DNA from: Alphaproteobacteria bacterium
GTDB taxonomy: Bacteria; Pseudomonadota; Alphaproteobacteria; Caulobacterales; Caulobacteraceae
Direction of reading: 5' to 3'
Length of the DNA: 64,000 bases
Assembly: GCA_018826515.1 (NCBI GenBank)
Contig: JAHKAM010000028.1
Span: 1-64,000 of the forward strand
The notes under the pieces are model-generated. The model was not told the origin of the DNA. It made no database searches and saw nothing but the letters and a program-made list of their open reading frames with translations. This document shows, piece by piece, positions 54,069 through 62,616 of the stretch. Position numbers and translations under genes: made by a program. How positions within the stretch are numbered: position 1 is the stretch's first letter; each line of letters opens with the position of its first letter.

Positions 54069-54800
54069 TCATCCGCCGCCCGCCAGTTTCGCCTCGGCCT
54101 CATCCCGCGCCTGCGGGTCGCCGACGTGCATCCAGTCGCCGTCCAGCACGCAGCCATACAGCCGTCCGGCCGCCGCCGACCGGCGCCAGAATCCGCTCAG
54201 GGAGAAGGGGCCCTCGGGGCCGCCGGCGACATAGTCGGGGCGACAGATGTGGACGCCCATATAGGCGAAGGGCGCCGCGGCGGCGTCGCCCCGGAACGTC
54301 AGCCTGCCGTCGTCGGCGAGGAAGAAATCGCCGCCGCCCTCGAAGCCGATCGAACCTTCGCGTCGCGCGAGAAGAAGCGCCGCATCCATGATTGACGGAT
54401 TCCACAGCCGCGCGAGTTGATTCAGGGCGCTGTCGCCCGGAGCGCCATTGTCGGTCCAGACGCTGTCGATATTGGCCACGAACACCGGGTCTGACCCGAG
54501 TAGGGCCGCGGCCTTTTTCAGGCCACCACCGGTTTCCAGCAGTTCGGCGCGCTCGTCCGAGATGAGGATTTCGGGCCCGTGCGGGCGCGCCGCGAGGTGC
54601 GATTCCAGCCGCTCCGCGAACCAGTGGACATTGACGACGGCGCGCTCGACGCCCGACTCGCCCAGACGGCGAAGCACATGGTCGATCAAGGCCTGTCCGC
54701 CCACCTCGACCAGGGCCTTGGGCCGGTCGTCGGTCAGGGGCCGCATCCGGGTGCCGAGGCCGGCGGCGAGGACCATGGCGGTTTTCGGGGCGGCGCTCAT
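54069..54800 (-). CDS. murU: MurU-like sugar-phosphate nucleotidyltransferase
   Basis: A 243-residue nucleotidyltransferase. The signature VLAAGLGTRMRPLTDDRPKALVEVGG is at residues about 10-35, and NIDSVW and the C-terminal DGDWMHVGDP fit the family. Next to the AmgK-like kinase, it is best read as MurU, which converts MurNAc-1-phosphate to UDP-MurNAc in the peptidoglycan recycling shunt known from Pseudomonas putida and found in Caulobacter. By sequence alone a mannose-1-phosphate guanylyltransferase is possible. Starts in an ATGA overlap with amgK. Confidence 0.87.
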   Translation of the reverse strand: MSAAPKTAMVLAAGLGTRMRPLTDDRPKALVEVGGQALIDHVLRRLGESGVERAVVNVHWFAERLESHLAARPHGPEILISDERAELLETGGGLKKAAALLGSDPVFVANIDSVWTDNGAPGDSALNQLARLWNPSIMDAALLLARREGSIGFEGGGDFFLADDGRLTFRGDAAAAPFAYMGVHICRPDYVAGGPEGPFSLSGFWRRSAAAGRLYGCVLDGDWMHVGDPQARDEAEAKLAGGG

Positions 54801-55885
54801 CCGCGCAGCCCCGCCGGCACGTGACGGTCGAACCAGGCGGCGACCGTCTCCAGCCCCGGCTTGTTCAGATTGGCGTTCAGATGGGTCCACATGCGCGGCA
54901 TGAAGGCGCGATAGCGCGGCTTGCCGTCGCGGGCGATCAACCGGGCGAAGACGCCGAGGATGCGCGCCTCGTTGAGGGCGGCGAGGGCGGCGTAGTCGCG
55001 GCGGTATTCGTCGCGATCGACCTGCATGACGTCGAAATAGTGCTCCAGCGCCACCGCCTCCAGTTCGGGCGGCACATCGCGGCGGGCGTCCTGCAGCAGG
55101 GAGTGCAGGTCCCAGACCGGGTGGGCCAGAACCGCGTCCTGGAAATCGATCAGCCCGACCCGCCGAAAGTCGTCGCGGTCCGGCAGCCAGATCAGGTTTT
55201 CGGCGTGATAGTCGCGATGGGCCATGACCGAGGCCTTCCGCTCGCCCATGGCGACGATCGGGGCCCAGGCGGCCTGCCATTCCTCGCGTGCGGCCGGGCC
55301 GAAATCGAGCTCGGGGTGCAGCCTCGGCATCCACTGCACGAACAGGTCGGCGCCGCCCTGCAGGGCGACGGCGTCATAGGTCAGCAGCGGCCATTCGCCG
55401 CCGAGGCCGGGCATGACCTCGGGCAGAAGGCCCGTCAGATGCAGCCGGGCGATGGCGTCGATGGCGGCGAGGTAGAGCGGGGCCTGGGGTTCGCCGCCGG
55501 CGATGACCTGGGCGAACAGGTCGTCGCCGAAATCCTCGATCACGGCCAGGCCGGCGGGCGCGTCAACGGCGACGATGTCCGGGGCCGACAGGCCGGCGTG
55601 GCGCAGATGTTCGGCCACGGCGGCGAAGGCCTCGATCCGGCCCGCCGACAGCCGGGCCACCGCGTTCCAGCCCGACGCATGGCGCTGGGCCGGGGTCCAG
55701 CCCGGGTCACAGGGCTGGGACTCCGTCGCCGGCGGCTGGTCCATCAGCATCAGGGTCGCGCCCGACGGCGTGGTCAGCCGCTCATAGCGGCGCGTCGAGG
55801 CGTCGCCGGGCAGCGGCGTGCGCACGGCGTCGGCGAGGCCGGCCGTCTTCAGGAAGTCGAGGCGTTGAAGCTCACGGTCAGACAT
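54797..55885 (-). CDS. amgK: AmgK-like N-acetylmuramate/N-acetylglucosamine kinase
   Basis: A 362-residue kinase of the aminoglycoside phosphotransferase fold. The catalytic loop is MAHRDYHAENLIWLP and the metal-binding segment GLIDFQDAVLAHPVWDL. In the recycling shunt, AmgK phosphorylates MurNAc at the anomeric position, and MurU then makes UDP-MurNAc, bypassing the fosfomycin-sensitive MurA step. The assignment rests on the fold plus direct linkage to murU. It overlaps tsaE by 8 bp. Confidence 0.88.
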   Translation of the reverse strand: MSDRELQRLDFLKTAGLADAVRTPLPGDASTRRYERLTTPSGATLMLMDQPPATESQPCDPGWTPAQRHASGWNAVARLSAGRIEAFAAVAEHLRHAGLSAPDIVAVDAPAGLAVIEDFGDDLFAQVIAGGEPQAPLYLAAIDAIARLHLTGLLPEVMPGLGGEWPLLTYDAVALQGGADLFVQWMPRLHPELDFGPAAREEWQAAWAPIVAMGERKASVMAHRDYHAENLIWLPDRDDFRRVGLIDFQDAVLAHPVWDLHSLLQDARRDVPPELEAVALEHYFDVMQVDRDEYRRDYAALAALNEARILGVFARLIARDGKPRYRAFMPRMWTHLNANLNKPGLETVAAWFDRHVPAGLRG

Positions 55886-56348
55886 GCAGATCCTTCAGCT
55901 TGGCGTCCCACGCCCCTGCGCCAGAAACGGTCGCACGTCGGCCATCGCCCTGTTCGGACAGGGTCACGGTCAGCCGGTCCGGACCCAGCCAGGCCGCGGG
56001 GTCGTCGCCCAGCCGCTCGGGCCATTCGATCACGGCGCAGCCCTCGTCCAGCGCCTCGTCCAGTCCGATCTCGGCCGCTTCGTCGGGGCGGGTCAGGCGG
56101 TAGAGGTCGAAATGGGCCACCGGCGGGTCGCTGTCATAGAACTGCACCAGGGTGAAGGTCGGCGACGGCACGTCCTCGTCGGGGCGGGTCATGGCGCGGA
56201 TCAACCCGCGCGCCAGTGTCGACTTGCCCATGCCCAGCGGGCCGTACAGCAGCACCGTCTCGCCCGGCGACAGGCGTGGCGCGATGGCCGCGCCCAGCCG
56301 GGTCGTGGCGTCGGCGTCCGGCAGCACCCAGTCGCGTGTCCCGGTCAT
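55878..56348 (-). CDS. tsaE: tRNA threonylcarbamoyladenosine biosynthesis protein TsaE
   Basis: A 156-residue P-loop ATPase that works with TsaB and TsaD to make t6A37 in ANN-decoding tRNAs. Walker A is LLYGPLGMGKSTLARGL at residues about 33-49, VPSPTFTLVQFYD is the conserved switch-like element and AHFDLYRL the Walker B region; CAVIEWPERLGDD follows. It overlaps amgK by 8 bp and the acyltransferase by 4 bp. Confidence 0.95.
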   Translation of the reverse strand: MTGTRDWVLPDADATTRLGAAIAPRLSPGETVLLYGPLGMGKSTLARGLIRAMTRPDEDVPSPTFTLVQFYDSDPPVAHFDLYRLTRPDEAAEIGLDEALDEGCAVIEWPERLGDDPAAWLGPDRLTVTLSEQGDGRRATVSGAGAWDAKLKDLHV

Positions 56349-57208
56349 GCGAATTCGGCGTCCGGCTGGCTGGGCAGGACCCGTTCGGTGAAGGCCTTCA
56401 GCCCGTAGGTCGCCTTGACCGCGTCGATATCGAGCCGCGAGGGCGGGATCGGCTTGCCGACCTTCAACTGGAAGGCCTTGCGCCGCTTGTTCAGCAGTTC
56501 GTGAAACAGGGTGATGTCGCGCAATTCCGGCGAGATCCGGTCGAACAGATGGAACAGGGTCGAGGTCGGTCCGGCGACATGGATGGGCACGATCGGGGCG
56601 GCGTATTTGCGCGCCAGCGATGCGGCGGTGGCGGCCCATTCCGGATCGGTCACCGAGCCGTCCGGGGCGACGCGCGACAGGCGTCCGGCCGGGAACATCA
56701 CCACGCACCGGTCCGCCTCGAACGCCTCCTTCGCCGCCTGAAGGGTGGCGCGGGTCTTTTCGCGGGTGCGTTTCGCCACCACCCATTCGACCGGAATGAC
56801 CGCCTCGCCGAGTCGGGGCGAGACGCGCAGGGCGTCGGCGTTGGCGAAGAAGACGGCGTCGGCCCGGCGCGCCCGGATGGCGTCGAATACGGCGATCCCG
56901 TCGGCGATGCCGGTCGGATGGTTGGCCACGACGACACACCGCCCGCTGGCCGGGATCCGTTCGGGGTTCATCACCGAGACCCGCAGGTCCATCAGGTCGC
57001 TCATATAGTCCAGCGCCTCGGCCCCGGTCAGCGGGTGGACGGCGTCGGCCATGCGCACGGCGGCGCGATAGTTGAGCAGTTTGTAGAAGGCCGGCCGAAG
57101 CACCGGCCAGAACAGGGACCGGGTCAGGCGCGGCGCGCGCTCGGCGATCAGCACGTCGCAGACATGCGGTTCGCGGCGGGTCCGTGTGAGGGCGGCGGTT
57201 TCGGTCAT
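56345..57208 (-). CDS. PlsC-like lysophospholipid acyltransferase
   Basis: A 287-residue acyltransferase. The acyltransferase motif reads NHPTGIADGIAVFDAI, where His and Asp are separated by five residues rather than the usual four. FPAGRLSRV is the phosphate/acceptor motif and VPIHVAGPTS the third block. It probably acylates lysophosphatidic acid or a related lipid; some similar alphaproteobacterial proteins work on ornithine lipids, so the acceptor is open. The ATG at 57208 precedes TETAALTRTRREPHV. It is the first gene of the block leading to tsaE and amgK. Confidence 0.83.
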   Translation of the reverse strand: MTETAALTRTRREPHVCDVLIAERAPRLTRSLFWPVLRPAFYKLLNYRAAVRMADAVHPLTGAEALDYMSDLMDLRVSVMNPERIPASGRCVVVANHPTGIADGIAVFDAIRARRADAVFFANADALRVSPRLGEAVIPVEWVVAKRTREKTRATLQAAKEAFEADRCVVMFPAGRLSRVAPDGSVTDPEWAATAASLARKYAAPIVPIHVAGPTSTLFHLFDRISPELRDITLFHELLNKRRKAFQLKVGKPIPPSRLDIDAVKATYGLKAFTERVLPSQPDAEFA

Positions 57209-57335
57209 TCGAGGCCGGTTGTCGCCCCTCCCGCGAGCCGCCGCAAGCGGCAAGCTGGCCCCTCGCCTTTGCCCCGCGCCGCGCCGGTGCTACCCCTTCG
57301 CCCCACCGTTCCGTCCATCGTCCGAGGAAGTCCGC

Positions 57336-59468
57336 ATGCGCCCGTTGACCCGCCTTCTCACCGGCCTGAGCGCCGCCGCCCTGCTGGGCGCCGCGGCTCT
57401 TCCGGCCCTGGCCCTGACGCCCGAAGGCGCCCCCGGGGCGGCCCCCGTCGCGGTCCCCGTCGCGGCGTCCGCCGCCCAGGACGTCAACACCTTCACCTGG
57501 CGGGACATGATCGCCCTGAACCGGCTCGGCGACCCGCAGGTCTCGCCGGACGGGCGCCGGGTCGTCTATTCGGTGACCGCCACGGACGTCGACGCCAACC
57601 GCCGCTCGGGCGCCCTGTTCATGATGGACCTCGAGGCGCCCGGCGAGCCGCGCCGGCTGGCCATCAACGAGGGCGGCGCCAACACCGCCCGCTGGGGCTC
57701 GGACGGTCAGCTGTATTTCCTCTCGGGCCGCTCGGGCTCCAGCCAGGTCTGGCGCGCGGCCGCCGACGGGACCGGTCCGGTGCAGGTCACCAGCCTGCCG
57801 GTCGACGTCAACGCCTACCGGCTGAGCCCGCAGGCCGACAAGGTCGTGGTGTCCCTGGCCGTCTTCCCGGACTGCGCCGACCTGGCCTGCACCGTCGACC
57901 GGACCAGGGCTGTGGCCGACGATCCCGCCACCGGTCAGGTCTATGACCGGATGTTCGTCCGCCACTGGGACACCTGGGCTGACGGGACGCAGAACCATCT
58001 GTTCGTGGTCAACGCTGACGGCTCGGGCGAGCCGGTGATGGTGACGCGCGGCTTCGACGGCGACACCCCGTCAAAACCGTTCGGCGACGAGAGCGAATTC
58101 ACCTTCGCCCCGGACGGCCAGTCGGTGGTCTTCGCCTCGCGTCTCGCCGGCCGGTCGGAGCCGTGGAGCACCAATTTCGACATCTGGCGCACCAATGGCC
58201 TGAGCGGCGACGGGACCTTCGAGAACCTGACCGACGACAATGACGCCTGGGACACCGGCCCGGTCTTCTCGCCCGACGGCCGAACGATGGCCTATCGCGC
58301 CATGGCCCGCCCGGGCTTCGAGGCCGACAAATACGGCGTCTTCCTGCGCGACATGGAGACCGGCCAGGTCCGCCAGATCGCCGCCAACTGGGATCGTTCG
58401 GCCGACACCCTGCAATGGTCGCGCGACGGCCGGACCCTCTACACCACGGCCGGCGACGTCGGTCAGACCCGCATCTTCTCCATCGATGTGACCAACGGCT
58501 CGGTCGTGCCGATCACCGGCGAGGGCCATGTCTCGGCCTTCCAGCAGACGCCCTCGGGCTTCGTCTTCGCCCAGGACACGCTGACGCGGCCCAGCGAACT
58601 GTTCGTCAAGACCTTCCGCGGCCGCGAGATGCCGCGCCGGATCACCGATGTGAACCCGTCGCTGGACAATGAGGTGTTCGGCGAGCCGGAGCAGTTCAGC
58701 TTCCCCGGCTGGAACGGCGAGACGGTGCATGGCTATGTCATCAAGCCCGCCGGCTATGTCGAGGGCCGCCAGTATCCGGTCGCCTTCCTGATCCACGGCG
58801 GGCCGCAGGGGTCGTTCGGCAACAGCTGGTCCTGGCGCTGGAACCCCTCGACCTACGCCGGGGCCGGCTATGCGGTGGTGATGATCGATTTCCACGGCTC
58901 GACCGGCTACGGCCAGGCCTTCACCGACTCGATCAGCCAGCACTGGGGCGACCGGCCGCTGGAGGACCTGCAGAAGGGCTGGGCCTTCGCCCAGGAGCGC
59001 TATCCCTTCCTCGACGGCGACAACGCCTGCGCCCTCGGCGCCTCCTACGGCGGCTATATGGTCAACTGGATCGCCGGCAACTGGCCCGGCGAGTTCAAAT
59101 GCCTGGTCAACCACGACGGCGTCTTCGACACCTTCGGCATGGGCTATTCGACCGAGGAGCTGTGGTTCACCGAATGGGAAAACGGCGGCACGCCCTATGA
59201 GAACCCGCGCGGCTACCAGGAATTCAATCCGGCCAACCATGTGCGCAACTGGCGCGACCCGATGCTGGTGATCCAGGGCGACCGCGATTTCCGCATCCCG
59301 ACCGCCCAGAGCCTGTCGACCTTCACCGCCCTGCAGCGCCGCGGCATCGAGAGCCGGCTGGTGGTCTTCCCGGACGAGAACCACTGGGTGCTCCGGCCCG
59401 CCAACAGCCGCCAGTGGCACACCGAGGTGTTCGGCTGGCTGGACAAATATCTGACCCCGACGGAGTAG
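57336..59468 (+). CDS. S9 family serine peptidase (dipeptidyl/acylaminoacyl peptidase type)
   Basis: A 710-residue secreted peptidase. A signal peptide ends near ALALTPEG (about residue 27). A beta-propeller of DPP-like repeats (PQVSPDGRRVVYSVTATD, PVFSPDGRTMAYRA) fills residues about 55-430. The catalytic alpha/beta hydrolase domain carries Ser570 in GASYGGYM, Asp in GDRDFRIP and His in DENHWVLRP. It should cleave short peptides in the periplasm. The ATG at 57336 has a GAGGAAG ribosome binding site. Confidence 0.94.
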   Translation: MRPLTRLLTGLSAAALLGAAALPALALTPEGAPGAAPVAVPVAASAAQDVNTFTWRDMIALNRLGDPQVSPDGRRVVYSVTATDVDANRRSGALFMMDLEAPGEPRRLAINEGGANTARWGSDGQLYFLSGRSGSSQVWRAAADGTGPVQVTSLPVDVNAYRLSPQADKVVVSLAVFPDCADLACTVDRTRAVADDPATGQVYDRMFVRHWDTWADGTQNHLFVVNADGSGEPVMVTRGFDGDTPSKPFGDESEFTFAPDGQSVVFASRLAGRSEPWSTNFDIWRTNGLSGDGTFENLTDDNDAWDTGPVFSPDGRTMAYRAMARPGFEADKYGVFLRDMETGQVRQIAANWDRSADTLQWSRDGRTLYTTAGDVGQTRIFSIDVTNGSVVPITGEGHVSAFQQTPSGFVFAQDTLTRPSELFVKTFRGREMPRRITDVNPSLDNEVFGEPEQFSFPGWNGETVHGYVIKPAGYVEGRQYPVAFLIHGGPQGSFGNSWSWRWNPSTYAGAGYAVVMIDFHGSTGYGQAFTDSISQHWGDRPLEDLQKGWAFAQERYPFLDGDNACALGASYGGYMVNWIAGNWPGEFKCLVNHDGVFDTFGMGYSTEELWFTEWENGGTPYENPRGYQEFNPANHVRNWRDPMLVIQGDRDFRIPTAQSLSTFTALQRRGIESRLVVFPDENHWVLRPANSRQWHTEVFGWLDKYLTPTE

Positions 59469-59483
59469 CGCCGGGCGGGCAGG

Positions 59484-59510
59484 GGGCGCGTCCGGCGCGG
59501 GCGCGCCCTT
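59484..59510 (+). terminator. Hairpin after the S9 peptidase gene
   Basis: gggcgcg (59484-59490) pairs with cgcgccc (59502-59508), followed by ttctcc. It lies 16 bp past the stop codon and before the AsmA gene. Confidence 0.5.
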
Positions 59511-59546
59511 CTCCGTTGCGCGACCGATGGCGCCAACGTCACAGTT

Positions 59547-61625
59547 GTGCGTTGTGTGGGGTTCGGACGGAGTCCCGGCTTGCGCAACCCCTTGAAAGAC
59601 AATCCGAAGTGGCTGGTTGTGCGCGACCGGGCCCTGGTCCCCGCCGGCGCCTGGACGCGGGCGCGCCGGGACTGGGTCGTGGCCAACGATCCCGTCTATG
59701 GCGGTCTGCGCCATCCGGGCCGGACCGAAGCCATCGCCGGCGGCGCGACCCTGGCGTTGCTCGCCCTGCTCATGATCCTGCTGATGCTGTTCCAGTGGAA
59801 CTGGCTGCGCGGTCCGATCGGCGACTGGGCCTCGGCCCGTTATGACCGCGAGATCGCGCTGAACGGCGATCTCGACGTCAACCTGTTCAGCTGGACCCCG
59901 TCGGCGCAGATCCGCGACCTGCGGATCGGCGGGCCAGACTGGGCGCTGGAACGGGACACGCTGCGGATCGCCGATGGCCAGGCCTCGGTTCGCCTCGGCG
60001 CCCTGCTGACCGGCCGGCTCGAGATGCCGGTGGTGCAGATCACCCGGCCGGAGGTGGTGCTGATCTCGACCGCCGACGGCCGCAAGAGCTGGCTGCTGGA
60101 CCCCGACAGGCCGGAGTCCGACGACGGCATGAAGTTGCCGCCGATCAACCGGTTGATCATCCGCGACGGCCGGCTGTCCCTGACCAACCAGGCGCGCGAC
60201 ATCCAGCTGCAGGCCACGGTCAACGCCCGCGAGGGCTCGGACGGCGACGCCGGCTTCCATCTCGACGGCCGGGGCACGATGAACGGCACGCCCCTGACGC
60301 TGGAGGTGCGCGGCGGGCCCTTCATCAACATCCGCCGCGACCGGCCCTACGGCTTCACCGCGGCGCTGTCGGGCGTGGGATCGACGCTCAAGGCCGACGG
60401 CTCGATCACCCGGCCCTTCGATCTGGGCCAGTTCACCGCCGCGCTCAGCCTTCAGGGCCGGGATCTGGCGGACCTGTATCTGATCACCGGGATCACGACG
60501 CCCAATACGCCGCCCTACCGGCTCAGCGGGACGCTGACGCGCGACGATGCCGTGTTCACCTTCAACGACTTCTCGGGGCGGGTGGGCTCTTCGGACCTGT
60601 CCGGCGATCTGACGGTCGACAGGGTCGGCGATCGCCGCCGCGTCGACGCCGATCTGCGGTCGCGTCTGCTGGACATCGACGACCTGTCCGCCGTGCTCGG
60701 CGGCACGCCGAGGGTGACGGCGTCCGGCGACACGGTCACCACCTCGGGCGCCGGGGCCAAACTGCTGCCGACCGCGCCGCTGAACGTCGAGCGGCTGCGG
60801 GTCATGGACGGCACGCTGCGTTACCGGGCCGCCCGGGTGAAGCGCAACGAGCTGGACATCCGGCAGGTCGACCTCGGGGCCGATCTGAAGGACGGCGTCC
60901 TCAAGCTCGACCCGGTGTCCTTCGACTTCAACCGCGGCTCGCTGAACGGAACGGCGCGGATCGACGCCAACAGGGACGTCCCTCACACCACGGCGGACTT
61001 CCGGCTGAGAGGCTATCCGCTCGAGTCGATCATCCCGGCGCGGGGCGGCGCCCCGACCGTCACCGGCAGCGCCCTGGGGCGCGCGCAGCTCGAAGGATCG
61101 GGCGCCTCGGTCCATGATTTCGCCGCCAACGCCAACGGCACGATCAGCCTGGTCGTGCCGCAGGGCCGGATGCGATCGGCCTTCGCCGAACTGCTGGGCA
61201 TCAATGTCACCGCCGGCCTCGGCCGGCTGCTGTCGGGCGACCAGGGCGCGTCGGAGATCCGCTGCGCCGTCGCCGACTTCACCGTGCGCCGGGGCGTGGG
61301 GACCGCGAAAACCTTCGTCATAGATACGACGCCCGTGCTGGCCCGGGGAACCGGAACGATCGATCTCGGCGCCGAGACGATGAACCTGCGCATCGACGGC
61401 GAGACCAAACAGCCGCGCCTCGTTCGGCTCTGGTCGCCGATCACGGTGACCGGTCCCCTGACGGCTCCGAAGGTCGGCGTCGAGGGCGGGGCGGTGGCGG
61501 GGCAGGTCGGCGTCGGCGCGGCCCTGGCCGCCCTCGTCAATCCGCTGGCCGCCCTGCTGACCTTCGTCGATCCGGGCCTGGCCGAGGACGCCAACTGCGG
61601 CGCCCTGATCTCCTCGGCGCGATAG
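59547..61625 (+). CDS. AsmA family protein
   Basis: A protein of up to 692 residues with a polar N-terminus, one transmembrane segment (LALLALLMILLMLF, about residues 70-84) and a long beta-rich periplasmic part of AsmA/TamB-like repeats (DLDVNLFSWTPSAQIRDLRIGGPDW, then repeated short strands), ending with an AsmA_2-like region (GTIDLGAETMNLRIDGETKQP). Family members span the periplasm and are implicated in lipid or outer-membrane assembly. The start is uncertain: GTG at 59547 or 59556, or TTG at 59580. Confidence 0.85.
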   Translation: MRCVGFGRSPGLRNPLKDNPKWLVVRDRALVPAGAWTRARRDWVVANDPVYGGLRHPGRTEAIAGGATLALLALLMILLMLFQWNWLRGPIGDWASARYDREIALNGDLDVNLFSWTPSAQIRDLRIGGPDWALERDTLRIADGQASVRLGALLTGRLEMPVVQITRPEVVLISTADGRKSWLLDPDRPESDDGMKLPPINRLIIRDGRLSLTNQARDIQLQATVNAREGSDGDAGFHLDGRGTMNGTPLTLEVRGGPFINIRRDRPYGFTAALSGVGSTLKADGSITRPFDLGQFTAALSLQGRDLADLYLITGITTPNTPPYRLSGTLTRDDAVFTFNDFSGRVGSSDLSGDLTVDRVGDRRRVDADLRSRLLDIDDLSAVLGGTPRVTASGDTVTTSGAGAKLLPTAPLNVERLRVMDGTLRYRAARVKRNELDIRQVDLGADLKDGVLKLDPVSFDFNRGSLNGTARIDANRDVPHTTADFRLRGYPLESIIPARGGAPTVTGSALGRAQLEGSGASVHDFAANANGTISLVVPQGRMRSAFAELLGINVTAGLGRLLSGDQGASEIRCAVADFTVRRGVGTAKTFVIDTTPVLARGTGTIDLGAETMNLRIDGETKQPRLVRLWSPITVTGPLTAPKVGVEGGAVAGQVGVGAALAALVNPLAALLTFVDPGLAEDANCGALISSAR

Positions 61626-61692
61626 ATTGAGCCGAACCGGGCTTCCATGCGTATCTTGGGGACGCCGCCGCTTTTCGCTCCCAAAGGACCGC

Positions 61693-62550
61693 ATGACCCG
61701 AAGAGGCCTCCTCGCCCCCGCGCTCGGACTGATCGCCGCCGCCTGTTCGCCGCTGGGCCTGCTGAACACGTTCGGGCCGCGCGACGGCGGGGTGCGCCGG
61801 GCGGCCCGCGACATCGCCTATGGCGACGACCCGCGCCAGAGGCTGGACATCTACGTCCCGACCGGGGACCGCCCGCAGTCCTGGCCGGTTCTGGTGCTGT
61901 TCTACGGCGGCGGCTGGGACAGCGGCGACAAGACCCACTACGCCTGGGCCGCCGAGGCGCTGGCCGCCCGCGGCTTCGTCGTCGCCGTGCCGGACTACCG
62001 GCTGGTGCCCGAGGTGCATTTCCCGGCCTTCATCGAGGACGCGGCCCTGGCCACGGCCCGCGTCGGCGAGATCGCGGGCGAATACGGCGGCGATCCCGCG
62101 CGGCTCGGCGTCATCGGCCAGTCGGCCGGCGCCCATCTGGCCCTGATGATCACCCTCGACCGGCGCTACATGGCCGCCGCCGGCGCGCCCGGCCTGATCC
62201 GGGCCGCCGTCGGCCTGGCCGGGCCCTATGACTTCCTGCCCTTCGATGTCCCGGCCTCGGTCAACGCCTTCGGCCGCGTCGCCGACCCGACCCTGACCCA
62301 GCCCGTCACCTTCGCCCGCGCCGACGCGCCCCCCCTGTGGCTGGGCCATGGCACGGCGGACGTCATCGTCCATGCCGAGGACACCACCATTCTGTGCGAG
62401 CGGATGCAGGCGGTCGGCGGCCGCTGCGAGAGCAAACTGTATCCTGGCCTCAACCACGCCGACCTGATCTCCACCTTCTCGCCCCTGTTCCGCAAGAAGG
62501 CCCCGGTGCTCGAGGACGCCACCGCCTTCCTGCGCCGCGAACTGGGCTGA
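61693..62550 (+). CDS. Lipoprotein alpha/beta-hydrolase (esterase/lipase type)
   Basis: A 285-residue hydrolase with a lipoprotein signal (LGLIAAAC, Cys at about residue 18). The oxyanion loop reads FYGGGWDSGDK, a Tyr in place of the usual His of HGGGW. The nucleophile elbow is GQSAGAH, the Asp lies in GTADVIVHAED and the His in GLNHADLI. The fold is that of the hormone-sensitive-lipase/carboxylesterase group. Substrate unknown; lipid anchoring suggests action at the outer membrane or periplasm. Confidence 0.85.
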   Translation: MTRRGLLAPALGLIAAACSPLGLLNTFGPRDGGVRRAARDIAYGDDPRQRLDIYVPTGDRPQSWPVLVLFYGGGWDSGDKTHYAWAAEALAARGFVVAVPDYRLVPEVHFPAFIEDAALATARVGEIAGEYGGDPARLGVIGQSAGAHLALMITLDRRYMAAAGAPGLIRAAVGLAGPYDFLPFDVPASVNAFGRVADPTLTQPVTFARADAPPLWLGHGTADVIVHAEDTTILCERMQAVGGRCESKLYPGLNHADLISTFSPLFRKKAPVLEDATAFLRRELG

Positions 62551-62572
62551 CGTCAGACCGCGTCAGTAGGGC

Positions 62573-62590
62573 GCGCCCGCACGCGGGCGC
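62573..62590 (+). terminator. Hairpin after the esterase gene
   Basis: gcgcccgc (62573-62580) is the exact reverse complement of gcgggcgc (62583-62590), with a minimal loop. It lies about 22 bp after the stop codon. It may terminate the esterase message ahead of the next gene. Confidence 0.4.
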
Positions 62591-62616
62591 AGGGTGGCGG
62601 CATGGGGAGATCACAC

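Noticed and set aside
58071-61814. A very long open frame on the minus strand antisense to the S9 peptidase and AsmA genes
   Set aside because: Long antisense frames are expected in DNA of this GC content. Its translation is Arg/Gly/Ala-rich with no motifs, while the plus-strand proteins are clearly real.
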